Source: CAYHZL01 sp964361075
GTDB lineage: Bacteria; Bacteroidota; Ignavibacteria; UBA10030; UBA8401
Length of the DNA stretch: 15,030 nucleotides
Direction: 5' to 3'
Assembly: GCA_964361075.1 (NCBI GenBank)
Contig: CAYHZL010000080.1
Span: 1 to 15,030, forward strand
Under the pieces are notes generated by a model that did not search any database, had not been told where the DNA came from, and worked only from the letters and a program-made list of their open reading frames with translations. The position numbers and the translations under genes were made by a program. This document shows positions 8,199-14,505 of the stretch, one piece after another. Within the stretch, counting starts at the first letter, position 1. Every line of letters starts with the position of its first letter.

Positions 8199-8492
8199 AT
8201 GATTCTCTGCAAAGTTACGGGATCGGTTGTCTCGACACAAAAAAACGAGACATTGAAAGAATATAAATTGATGATTGTGCAGCCGATTGATTTGAACGGC
8301 AATGTTTTCGGTAAAGATATTCTTGCGCTCGATTCCGTCAGTGCGGGCGTTGGCGATACGGTGTTGATTATTCAAGAAGGTGCGGGCGCGCAGCAAATTT
8401 TGAAACGGAAAGATATACCGGTTCACACCGTAATCGTTGCAGTAGTTGATGGATTTAACGTTGACAACCGATGTTACGCAAAAAACCTTTAA
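8199..8492 (+). CDS. EutN/CcmL-type bacterial microcompartment vertex protein (BMC-P), solitary
   Basis: A 97-aa protein of the EutN/CcmL family, whose members form pentamers capping the vertices of microcompartment shells. Visible family features are the N-terminal MILCKVTGSVVSTQK, then KLMIVQPIDLNG (23-34), the D-S-V-x-A-G-V-G-D-T-V-L strip (residues ~46-57), and HTVIVAVVDGF near the end. I chose ATG 8199; a GTG start at 8157 would add 14 residues that the family lacks. The ribosome site is weak (gaaagaa). No hexameric shell gene (BMC-H), aldehyde dehydrogenase or diol or ethanolamine enzyme is in the window, so this is an isolated copy between housekeeping genes. It could be a satellite shell gene of a locus elsewhere or a repurposed pentamer. 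The stop codon TAA lies inside the terminal repeat of the following palindromic element. Confidence 0.85.
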   Translation: MILCKVTGSVVSTQKNETLKEYKLMIVQPIDLNGNVFGKDILALDSVSAGVGDTVLIIQEGAGAQQILKRKDIPVHTVIVAVVDGFNVDNRCYAKNL

Positions 8493-8575
8493 CCACAGAT
8501 GACACGGAATATAACTGAAAAACACGGATAAAAATCTGTGAAAATCCGTGTTTTTTCTGTGTTATCCGTGGTTAA
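8489..8575. repeat. Palindromic intergenic repeat, ccgtggtt family, copy at 8489
   Basis: The ends are ttaaccac (8489-8496) and gtggttaa (8568-8575). The centre holds a 12-bp perfect hairpin. The element starts on the stop codon of the EutN gene and fills the space to dprA. It shares terminal and internal words (ccacgga/tccgtgg, acacagatt or atctgtg) with the copy at 14293-14393. Confidence 0.75.
8518..8560 (+). terminator. Possible terminator after the EutN gene
   Basis: AAAAACACGGAT (8518-8529) pairs perfectly with ATCCGTGTTTTT (8544-8555) across a 14-base loop, and the 3' arm merges into six T residues. It lies within the palindromic repeat, so terminator activity would be a by-product of the element. 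The stem is AT-rich and activity is uncertain. Confidence 0.4.
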
Positions 8576-8638
8576 TGTTTTCTCCATTTTTTGACTGCGT
8601 AACATCAACTGACAAGTAAAAAACAATTGCACTCTCCA

Positions 8639-9733
8639 ATGAATATTCCCGACCTACTTCACCTTGCATCTATTCCAGGAATCGGAGCGCAGCGCCTTCG
8701 CCAACTGATTAATTATTTTAAATCTCCCACTGCGGTATTGTCTGCCTCACCAATCGAACTTATTGCAGTTGAAGGGATCGAAAAAAAACTTGCATCCGCA
8801 ATCGCACACACGTCTCGCAATCAACAATTTATTGATGACCAGCTTTCACGTCTCAACAAAGTCAATGGCACGTTACTAACGTTGTGGGATGACGCATATC
8901 CTGAACTGCTGAAAAAAATTTACGACCCACCGCCGATTCTTTTTGTAAAAGGAACGTTGACTGCTGCAGATAAATTTTCGCTCGCCGTTGTTGGTACGCG
9001 TCGTCCGACACAATATGGTAAACTTACTGCGGAACAATTTGGTCACACACTCGCGGAAAATTCCATCACGCTTGTTAGTGGTCTTGCACGCGGCATAGAT
9101 ACCATTGTTCACAATTCTGCGTTACAAAAAAATGGACGTACCATTGCCGTCATCGGTTCTTCTCTTGATATTATGTATCCGAAGGAAAACACGGCGCTTG
9201 CAGAACGTATCGAAGCAAGCGGCGCTGTCGTGTCGGAATTTTTTATGGGAACAAAACCTGATCCGGGAAATTTCCCGCGACGCAATCGCATCATCAGCGG
9301 CATGTCACTCGGCACGTTGCTCATCGAATCCGATCTCGACGGCGGCGCAATGATTACTGCAGAATTTGCCAATGACCAAGGACGCGAAGTGTTTTGCATC
9401 CCGGGCAACATCACACAACAATTCAGCCGCGGTACAAATAAATTAATTCAAGAAGGACGTGCAAAGTTGGTGCAGTCTGTAGATGATATGTTTGAGGAAC
9501 TGCAAGTACCGCTTCGACCTCTGTTGCACATCACGCATCAGCAACCTCTGCCGGCGCTTACAATGTTCGAACAAAAACTTGTCGACGTACTTTCACACGA
9601 ACCGCTGCACATCGACAACATCGCCGAACACGCAAATTTTTCTACATCCGACGCATTAGTTTATTTATTAAGTTTGGAATTTAAAGGAGTGGTGCGTCAA
9701 CTTGCCGGAAAAATGTTTATTAAGATTTTGTAG
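8639..9733 (+). CDS. dprA: DNA-processing protein DprA (Smf)
   Basis: A 364-aa cytoplasmic protein that binds incoming single-stranded DNA and loads RecA during natural transformation. The layout is standard. An N-terminal helix-hairpin-helix/SAM-like region holds LASIPGIGAQRLRQL. The Rossmann-like DprA core holds VVGTRRPTQYG (~118-128), VSGLARGIDTIVH (~146-158), FPRRNRIISG (~212-221), the DGGAMITAEFA segment and CIPGNITQQFSRGTN (~253-267). A C-terminal winged-helix domain covers ~305-364. I chose ATG 8639; a TTG at 8627 would add only four residues. The gene stands alone between two repeats, with no other competence gene here. Its presence fits competence but does not prove it, since dprA is widespread in non-transformable bacteria. 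Confidence 0.95.
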   Translation: MNIPDLLHLASIPGIGAQRLRQLINYFKSPTAVLSASPIELIAVEGIEKKLASAIAHTSRNQQFIDDQLSRLNKVNGTLLTLWDDAYPELLKKIYDPPPILFVKGTLTAADKFSLAVVGTRRPTQYGKLTAEQFGHTLAENSITLVSGLARGIDTIVHNSALQKNGRTIAVIGSSLDIMYPKENTALAERIEASGAVVSEFFMGTKPDPGNFPRRNRIISGMSLGTLLIESDLDGGAMITAEFANDQGREVFCIPGNITQQFSRGTNKLIQEGRAKLVQSVDDMFEELQVPLRPLLHITHQQPLPALTMFEQKLVDVLSHEPLHIDNIAEHANFSTSDALVYLLSLEFKGVVRQLAGKMFIKIL

Positions 9734-9773
9734 AAACACTCTTCATCAAAAAGATTGAGGCTATTTCGAATTA

Positions 9774-9923
9774 GTTCTCACTGAAATATACTTCGGATAG
9801 TCATTGCGAGGCGTTTTTTGCCGAAGTTCCAACGAAATGCCTTCGGCACAATCTTCTAAATTTGAAGAAAAGATTGCTTCGCTCATAAAAATATTCGCTC
9901 GCAATGACTTTTTCAGTGCGAAC
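9774..9923 (-). repeat. MITE-like palindromic element, copy 2 (150 bp, inverted relative to copy 1)
   Basis: The reverse complement aligns along its whole length with 6479-6608. It has the same ends (gttctcactgaaa at 9774-9786, tttcagtgcgaac at 9911-9923), the same gtcattgcgag/ctcgcaatgac pair and the same aaatttagaagattg core. About 20 extra bases sit in one arm. Flanking hexamers are GAATTA (9768-9773) and AAATTA (9924-9929), five of six identical, again fitting a 6-bp target duplication. It occupies most of the gap between dprA and the DUF3109 gene. It also keeps an in-frame path open upstream of that gene, which could mislead start prediction. Confidence 0.85.
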
Positions 9924-10004
9924 AAATTAAGAAATAATCATTGCAACACGTTGTACCGCATTTCTTTTCTCTTAATCAAAATAATTGTATCTTCATGTAA
10001 CGAA

Positions 10005-10562
10005 ATGTTTATTATAGATGAAATACAAGTTGATAGCGCCATTGCGCGTACATATTTTGCCTGCGATATAGTTCAATGCAAAGGCGCTTGTTGTACAATG
10101 CCCGGAGGACGCGGCGCTCCATTAGCTGATGCTGAAGTCGAGGAAATATACAAAGCATATCCAATAGCAAAAAAATATCTGTCGGAAGAACATCGTGCGT
10201 ACATTGAGCAGCACGGACTTGTTGAAGGAACGCAGGGAAGTTTTGCAACACAATGTGTTGATCATAAAGATTGCGTTTTTATTTTTTATGAAAACAACAT
10301 CGCACTCTGTGCCTTTGAAAAGTCATTTCATGAAAAAGAAATTTTGTGGCAAAAACCTTTATCGTGTCATCTGTTCCCGATTCGTGTTCACCCGGCAGGA
10401 ACAGAAATTCATTTTGAATTTATTGAAGAATGTCATTCGGCGTTAACAAAAGGAACAGCAGAACAGATTCCGCTTCACACATTTGTACAACAACCGCTCG
10501 AACGTGCATTCGGTCCGAAATGGATACAACAATTAAATAATTATATTGAAACACACTTATAG
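10005..10562 (+). CDS. DUF3109 family cysteine-rich protein
   Basis: A 185-aa protein resembling DUF3109 (PF11307), a family common in Bacteroidota. The Cys pattern is conserved: VQCKGACCTMPGG near residues 24-36, then QCVDHKDCVF, ALCAF, a PLSCHLFPIRV motif and an EECHSA motif. Such clusters (compare the YkgJ Fe-S/zinc proteins) suggest metal or Fe-S binding, which I infer and cannot show. I chose ATG 10005 because the family begins with a short MFxIxxxxV-like segment. An upstream in-frame start at 9804 would make 67 residues out of the MITE-like repeat. It is 17 bases ahead of rpoN and probably first in a rpoN-hslVU operon. No convincing promoter or Shine-Dalgarno is visible. Confidence 0.85.
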   Translation: MFIIDEIQVDSAIARTYFACDIVQCKGACCTMPGGRGAPLADAEVEEIYKAYPIAKKYLSEEHRAYIEQHGLVEGTQGSFATQCVDHKDCVFIFYENNIALCAFEKSFHEKEILWQKPLSCHLFPIRVHPAGTEIHFEFIEECHSALTKGTAEQIPLHTFVQQPLERAFGPKWIQQLNNYIETHL

Positions 10563-10579
10563 ATAAATTTCGCTACCTC

Positions 10580-12034
10580 ATGCTTCATCTTTCACAACAG
10601 TTACGATTATCACAGAAGTTAACGCCGCAGCAAATTCAATACCTGAAACTGCTCCAGCTTCCCTCCCTCTCGCTCGAGCAACGAATTAAAACCGAGTTAG
10701 AACAAAATCCGCTGCTCGAAGAAGGAATCGAAGATGAACTTGACAGTACTGAGGGACAAGAAGAAGCGCCGCTGACAGACGACATACCGTCCACTGAAAG
10801 CGAAGAAACTCCGGCTGCCGCAAAAAAAGAAGATGAGTTTACATTTGAAGATTACGTAAACGACGAATCGAATTATACGTTCAAAGGCGAAGCATCTGAC
10901 GATAGTGAAAAGGATGATAACCCGCTCGCTGCATCGGAACCGCTGACACAAAAAATTCTGGAGCAATTATCGCTCGCCGATCTCACCGATAAAGGAATGT
11001 TAGTTGCGGAAGAATTAATTGGCAACATTGATGAAGATGGTTATTTGCATCGCAATTTGGATGCGATCGTTTCTGATATCAATCTTACACATCATCTGCA
11101 CATCACCATTCCGCAAGCGGAAGAAGTTTTAAAAATAATTCAACGGCTCGACCCGATTGGCATTGCATCGCGAACATTACAGGAATGTTTGCTGGTACAA
11201 TTAGAAATGCTTGAAGCCGATGAACATGTAAAAAAACTTGCAACGATTGTGCTGGAAAAATATTTCGATGATTTTACAAAAAAACATTTTGAACAGCTTG
11301 CAAAGAATGTCGGCGTCTCGCTGGAAGAGATTAAACACGTTATTGAACTCATCGCACATTTAAATCCTAAACCGGGCGAAGGAAATATTTCTTCACAAGA
11401 AAATTATCTCACACCGGATTTTCTTATCACCAAGGATGAAAAAGATTTTATTATTCAACTGAATGATAAGAATGTTCCGCCGCTTCGTATTAATCGCGGA
11501 TATAAAGAATTGATTTCACGGCGTAAAAAAGGTGTCGATGTTGAAACGAAAACATTTCTTCGGGCAAAATTTGAAGCGGCAAAATGGTTTATCGCTTCCA
11601 TTCATCAACGCCGCGAAACGATGTTGAAAGTAATGCGCACCATTATTGACCGTCAGCGCCATTTTTTTGAACATGGCGAAGGGTTGAAGCCGCTGATCTA
11701 TAAAGATATTGCCGAAACAATTCACATGGATATTTCAACAATCAGCCGCGTTGTCAATGGCAAATATGTGCAAACTGATTATGGTGTGTTCGAACTGCGT
11801 CACTTTTTTAGCGAAGGAATCAGCACACAAAGCGGCGAAGATGTTTCGAATAAAGAAGTGAAGGAACGCATCAGAGAAATAATTGGAATTGAGGATACAA
11901 ATAAACCACTCAGTGATGACCGCATTGCGGAAATTCTCAACGAGAAAGGATTCAATATTGCGCGGCGTACTGTAGCAAAGTATCGCGAAGCAATGATGAT
12001 TCCGGTCGCACGCTTGCGAAGAAAAATCCAATAA
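10580..12034 (+). CDS. rpoN: RNA polymerase sigma-54 factor RpoN
   Basis: A 484-aa sigma-54, which directs core RNA polymerase to -24/-12 promoters and needs AAA+ activators for open complex formation. Region I is the Gln/Leu-rich N-terminus (LSQQLRLSQKLTPQQIQYLKL, then ELEQNPLLEE). Region II is long and acidic (~50-118). The core-binding region follows from ~120. The helix-turn-helix lies at about 372-400 (YKDIAETIHMDISTISRVVNGKY). The diagnostic RpoN box ARRTVAKYRE is intact at 461-470, followed by the usual basic tail. The N-terminal MLHLSQQLRLSQ fits the annotated ATG. The gene is 17 bases after DUF3109 and 24 before hslV, so the four genes are likely co-transcribed. No bacterial enhancer-binding protein is encoded in the window. 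Confidence 0.97.
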   Translation: MLHLSQQLRLSQKLTPQQIQYLKLLQLPSLSLEQRIKTELEQNPLLEEGIEDELDSTEGQEEAPLTDDIPSTESEETPAAAKKEDEFTFEDYVNDESNYTFKGEASDDSEKDDNPLAASEPLTQKILEQLSLADLTDKGMLVAEELIGNIDEDGYLHRNLDAIVSDINLTHHLHITIPQAEEVLKIIQRLDPIGIASRTLQECLLVQLEMLEADEHVKKLATIVLEKYFDDFTKKHFEQLAKNVGVSLEEIKHVIELIAHLNPKPGEGNISSQENYLTPDFLITKDEKDFIIQLNDKNVPPLRINRGYKELISRRKKGVDVETKTFLRAKFEAAKWFIASIHQRRETMLKVMRTIIDRQRHFFEHGEGLKPLIYKDIAETIHMDISTISRVVNGKYVQTDYGVFELRHFFSEGISTQSGEDVSNKEVKERIREIIGIEDTNKPLSDDRIAEILNEKGFNIARRTVAKYREAMMIPVARLRRKIQ

Positions 12035-12058
12035 TATTTTTTATCACACACTACAACG

Positions 12059-12595
12059 ATGACAGAAAAAATTCGTTCAACAACTATTGTCGGGCTTATA
12101 CGCAACGGCAACGTAGCATTGGGAAGTGACGGGCAGGTAACGCTCGGTGCAACCGTAATGAAACATCATGCCAAAAAAGTCCACTCGCTGTACAACAATA
12201 CTATTTTAGTCGGCTTTGCCGGCGCATCTGCCGATGCGTTCACCTTAATGGAACGGTTCGAAGAAAAGCTGCAAGCCTATCAAGGAAATCTGGAGCGCTC
12301 TGCCGTTGCACTTGCAAAAGATTGGCGCAAAGATAAATACCTCCGCAATCTTGAAGCGATGCTCGGCGTGCTTTCGAAAGACAATGCGTTTGTTATTTCC
12401 GGCACTGGCGATGTGATCGCTCCCGATGATGGAATTATTGCTATCGGTTCGGGCGGACCGTTTGCGCTGGCAGCGGCGCGTATGCTGATTAAACACACAA
12501 CACTTTCCGCAAAAGAAATTGTGCAGGAAGCACTGCGCACTGCATCTGAAATTTGCGTCTACACTAATTCGAACATTACCATTCAAGAATTGTAA
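12059..12595 (+). CDS. hslV: ATP-dependent protease peptidase subunit HslV (ClpQ)
   Basis: A 178-aa N-terminal-nucleophile peptidase. It forms a double hexameric ring that degrades unfolded proteins fed to it by the HslU ATPase in the cytoplasm. The mature enzyme should begin at Thr8 (MTEKIRS before TTIVG), so this copy carries a seven-residue propeptide, whereas E. coli HslV loses only Met. Further catalytic-site elements are Asp24 in GSDGQVTLG, Lys40 in AKKVHSLYN, and Ser131 in IGSGGP. Family signatures include GFAGASADAFTL (52-63), LAKDWR and ICVYTN. The overall length is normal. It lies directly between rpoN and hslU, with 13 bases to the hslU start. Confidence 0.97.
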   Translation: MTEKIRSTTIVGLIRNGNVALGSDGQVTLGATVMKHHAKKVHSLYNNTILVGFAGASADAFTLMERFEEKLQAYQGNLERSAVALAKDWRKDKYLRNLEAMLGVLSKDNAFVISGTGDVIAPDDGIIAIGSGGPFALAAARMLIKHTTLSAKEIVQEALRTASEICVYTNSNITIQEL

Positions 12596-12608
12596 TCAAT
12601 TGCACTTA

Positions 12609-14027
12609 ATGAAAACATCGAAAACCACCGAACAACAAAAAAGCGAGACGCACGTCTATCAGATAGACAAACTCACACCGTCGCAAATTGTGCAGGAGTT
12701 GGACAAATATATCATCGGGCAGCATGATGCAAAAAAATCTGTCGCCATTGCATTGCGCAACCGCTGGCGGCGATTGCAAGTTGCGGATAACCTTCGCGAA
12801 GATATTATGCCGAACAATATTATTTTGATTGGTCCGACCGGTGTTGGCAAAACAGAAATTGCGCGGCGTCTTGCAAAACTTGCCAACGCTCCTTTCATAA
12901 AAGTGGAAGCATCGAAGTACACCGAAGTCGGTTATGTTGGGCGCGATGTTGAATCGATGATTCGCGATTTAACTGAACTTGCAGTGACCATGGTTCGCAC
13001 CGAACGGACTGAAGTGGTGCAAGAAAAAGCGCAGCGTCTTGCCGAAGAACGTGTTCTGGATATTCTCATTCCACCGGTACGTAAATCAAAAAATAAACAT
13101 GAACCGACAGATGCGTTACAACCAAGTGATGAAGAATTAAATGAAAAAACGCGCGAACGATTCCGCGAAAAGATAAAAGAAGGCAAACTCGATTCGCGTG
13201 AAATTGAAATTGATGTTCCCTCGGACAGTACTGCTGCGATGCAAGTATTCGGACCCATCAATTTAGAAGAGATGGGTGTGAATATTCAGGAAATGCTCGG
13301 CGGTCTCGTTCCGAAAAAAATGAAGAAGCGCAAACTTTCAGTTGCAGAAGCAAAAATAATTCTGATGAACGAAGAAGCTCATAAATTAATTGATCAGGAA
13401 TCTGTTATCAAAGAATCAATTCATCGTGTTGAAAATACCGGAATTGTTTTTATTGATGAAATAGATAAAGTTGCGGGAAGCCGCGCCGGCAGTTCCGGAC
13501 CGGACGTTTCGCGCGAAGGCGTGCAGCGAGACTTGCTTCCGATTGTTGAAGGATCTACCGTTACGACAAAATATGGAATGGTAAAAACAGATCACATCCT
13601 TTTTATTGCATCAGGTGCGTTTCATGTAGCAAAGCCATCGGATCTTATTCCTGAATTACAGGGACGTTTTCCTATTCGTGTAGAATTGAAAAGTTTAACA
13701 GAAGATGATTTCGTAAAAATTCTCACGCTCCCCCAAAACGCACTCCTCAAACAATACACAGCGTTACTACAAACTGAAGATGTCGCCATAGAATTTCAAG
13801 ATGATGCTATTCGTGCAATTGCACGTGTTGCATCACAAGTGAACGCAGAAGTTGAAAACATCGGCGCACGCAGGCTGCACACTATCTTAACTTCATTGCT
13901 GGAAGAAATACTTTTTAATTCGCCGGATAAAATTTCATCGAAGAAACTTCTTATCACAACAACAATGGTGGAAGAAAAACTCGGCGCAATTGCAAAGGAT
14001 AAAGATTTAAGCAGATATATTTTGTAG
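12609..14027 (+). CDS. hslU: ATP-dependent protease ATPase subunit HslU (ClpY)
   Basis: A 472-aa AAA+ unfoldase that forms a hexamer and translocates substrates into HslV. Visible parts are the N-terminal LTPSQIVQELDKYIIGQ, Walker A GPTGVGKT (75-82) and the pore loop GYVG (108-111). The intermediate I domain lies at ~130-235 and is charged, with AMQVFGPINLEEM near its end. Walker B is IVFIDEID (279-286), sensor 1 FIASGAFH (332-339), the arginine-finger region ELQGRFPIR (349-357) and sensor 2 GARRLHT (419-425). The C-terminal LSRYIL is the tail that docks into HslV. I chose ATG 12609; the frame continues upstream to 12519 but that part overlaps hslV. The protein is slightly longer than the usual ~445 aa, partly through a polar N-terminal extension (MKTSKTTEQQKSET). 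Confidence 0.97.
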   Translation: MKTSKTTEQQKSETHVYQIDKLTPSQIVQELDKYIIGQHDAKKSVAIALRNRWRRLQVADNLREDIMPNNIILIGPTGVGKTEIARRLAKLANAPFIKVEASKYTEVGYVGRDVESMIRDLTELAVTMVRTERTEVVQEKAQRLAEERVLDILIPPVRKSKNKHEPTDALQPSDEELNEKTRERFREKIKEGKLDSREIEIDVPSDSTAAMQVFGPINLEEMGVNIQEMLGGLVPKKMKKRKLSVAEAKIILMNEEAHKLIDQESVIKESIHRVENTGIVFIDEIDKVAGSRAGSSGPDVSREGVQRDLLPIVEGSTVTTKYGMVKTDHILFIASGAFHVAKPSDLIPELQGRFPIRVELKSLTEDDFVKILTLPQNALLKQYTALLQTEDVAIEFQDDAIRAIARVASQVNAEVENIGARRLHTILTSLLEEILFNSPDKISSKKLLITTTMVEEKLGAIAKDKDLSRYIL

Positions 14028-14062
14028 AGAAGAATTGGTTACACAATGGTTTGATCAAAATT

Positions 14063-14124
14063 ATTAGGAGCTATATATTTGTAGAAAAACACGCGCTCTA
14101 ACCGTCAAGCCCCAGAGGGGCGTA
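14063..14124 (+). repeat. Short interspersed repeat with GCCCC-AGA-GGGGC hairpin
   Basis: The segment begins attaggagctatatatttgt, continues through gtagaaaaa, and ends with aagccccagaggggcgt (stem 14109-14113/14117-14121). From memory this layout resembles an interspersed repeat abundant in Bacteroidota and related genomes, sometimes thought to be a transposase-associated remnant. Only one copy is here, so the repeat nature rests on recollection. Confidence 0.45.
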
Positions 14125-14177
14125 ATCAAAAAGTTTTTGCCCTTCTGCGTCATATAAATTAGTAATTCGTAACTCCT

Positions 14178-14239
14178 AAGTAACTCGTTGTAACCTCAAA
14201 TAAATCAAGAGGTTAAAAATTGAAAATTTCGAGTTACTT
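14178..14239. repeat. Nested inverted repeat downstream of hslU
   Basis: The outer arms AAGTAACTCG (14178-14187) and CGAGTTACTT (14230-14239) are a perfect 10-bp pair. Inside them TAACCTC (14191-14197) pairs with GAGGTTA (14209-14215). The predicted fold is a stem with an internal bulge. It could be a terminator without a T tract, a small mobile-element remnant or a cruciform. No coding sequence is visible in 14028-14505; that stretch holds three repeats or dyads and a terminator. Confidence 0.6.
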
Positions 14240-14292
14240 TCTTTGAAAAAAATTCGCCGAAGGCGTACTGAACGCGCTACTCACCCAAAAAC

Positions 14293-14393
14293 ATTAACCA
14301 CGGATTACACAGAAAAAACACAGATTCACACTGAGAAGTTAAATACTTTAATCCGTGAACATCAGTGATGCTTCCGTGTTATCCGTGGTTAAT
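14293..14393. repeat. Palindromic intergenic repeat, ccgtggtt family, copy at 14293
   Basis: Perfect 13-bp terminal inverted repeats: attaaccacggat (14293-14305) and atccgtggttaat (14381-14393). The interior shares words such as acacaga, atccgtgaa and ccgtgtt with the copies at 8489 and 8031. It is non-coding and lies between the convergent hslU and outer-membrane protein genes. Confidence 0.8.
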
Positions 14394-14442
14394 TTCATTT
14401 GAACGTTTTTTACGTTGAGTAATTACAGTCATTCATAAGATC

Positions 14443-14480
14443 AAAAAAAATCCCACCGTTATTGACGATGGGATTTTTTT
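14443..14480. terminator. Bidirectional Rho-independent terminator
   Basis: TCCCACCG pairs with CGATGGGA (one mismatch) around a 7-base loop, flanked by eight A residues on the left and seven T residues on the right. Both strands therefore show a stem followed by a T tract. It lies between the ends of two convergent genes (hslU at 14027 and the minus-strand gene ending at 14506), so it can serve both. Confidence 0.85.
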
Positions 14481-14505
14481 GTTACACAATATTATTTTGT
14501 TCCTG

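Noticed and set aside
8031..8575. CRISPR array or CRISPR-like direct repeats
   Set aside because: The repeats are palindromic, widely spaced, flank a gene and lack regular spacers. No cas gene is present.
6479..9923. Composite transposon carrying glmM-eutN-dprA between the inverted repeats
   Set aside because: Each repeat has its own pair of ends and its own flanking duplication, indicating independent insertions. The genes between are housekeeping genes, and there is no transposase.
9804..10004. 67-residue N-terminal extension of the DUF3109 protein
   Set aside because: It is translated from the MITE-like repeat and the following spacer. The family match begins at ATG 10005.
12519..12608. 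Upstream extension of HslU overlapping hslV
   Set aside because: The extension would run through the end of hslV in another frame, and its residues look unlike HslU. ATG 12609 gives a normal N-terminus.
10005..14027. A sigma-54 dependent (-24/-12) promoter ahead of hslV or DUF3109
   Set aside because: I looked for TGGCAC-N5-TTGC type sequence in the gaps and saw none. The gaps inside the operon are too short.
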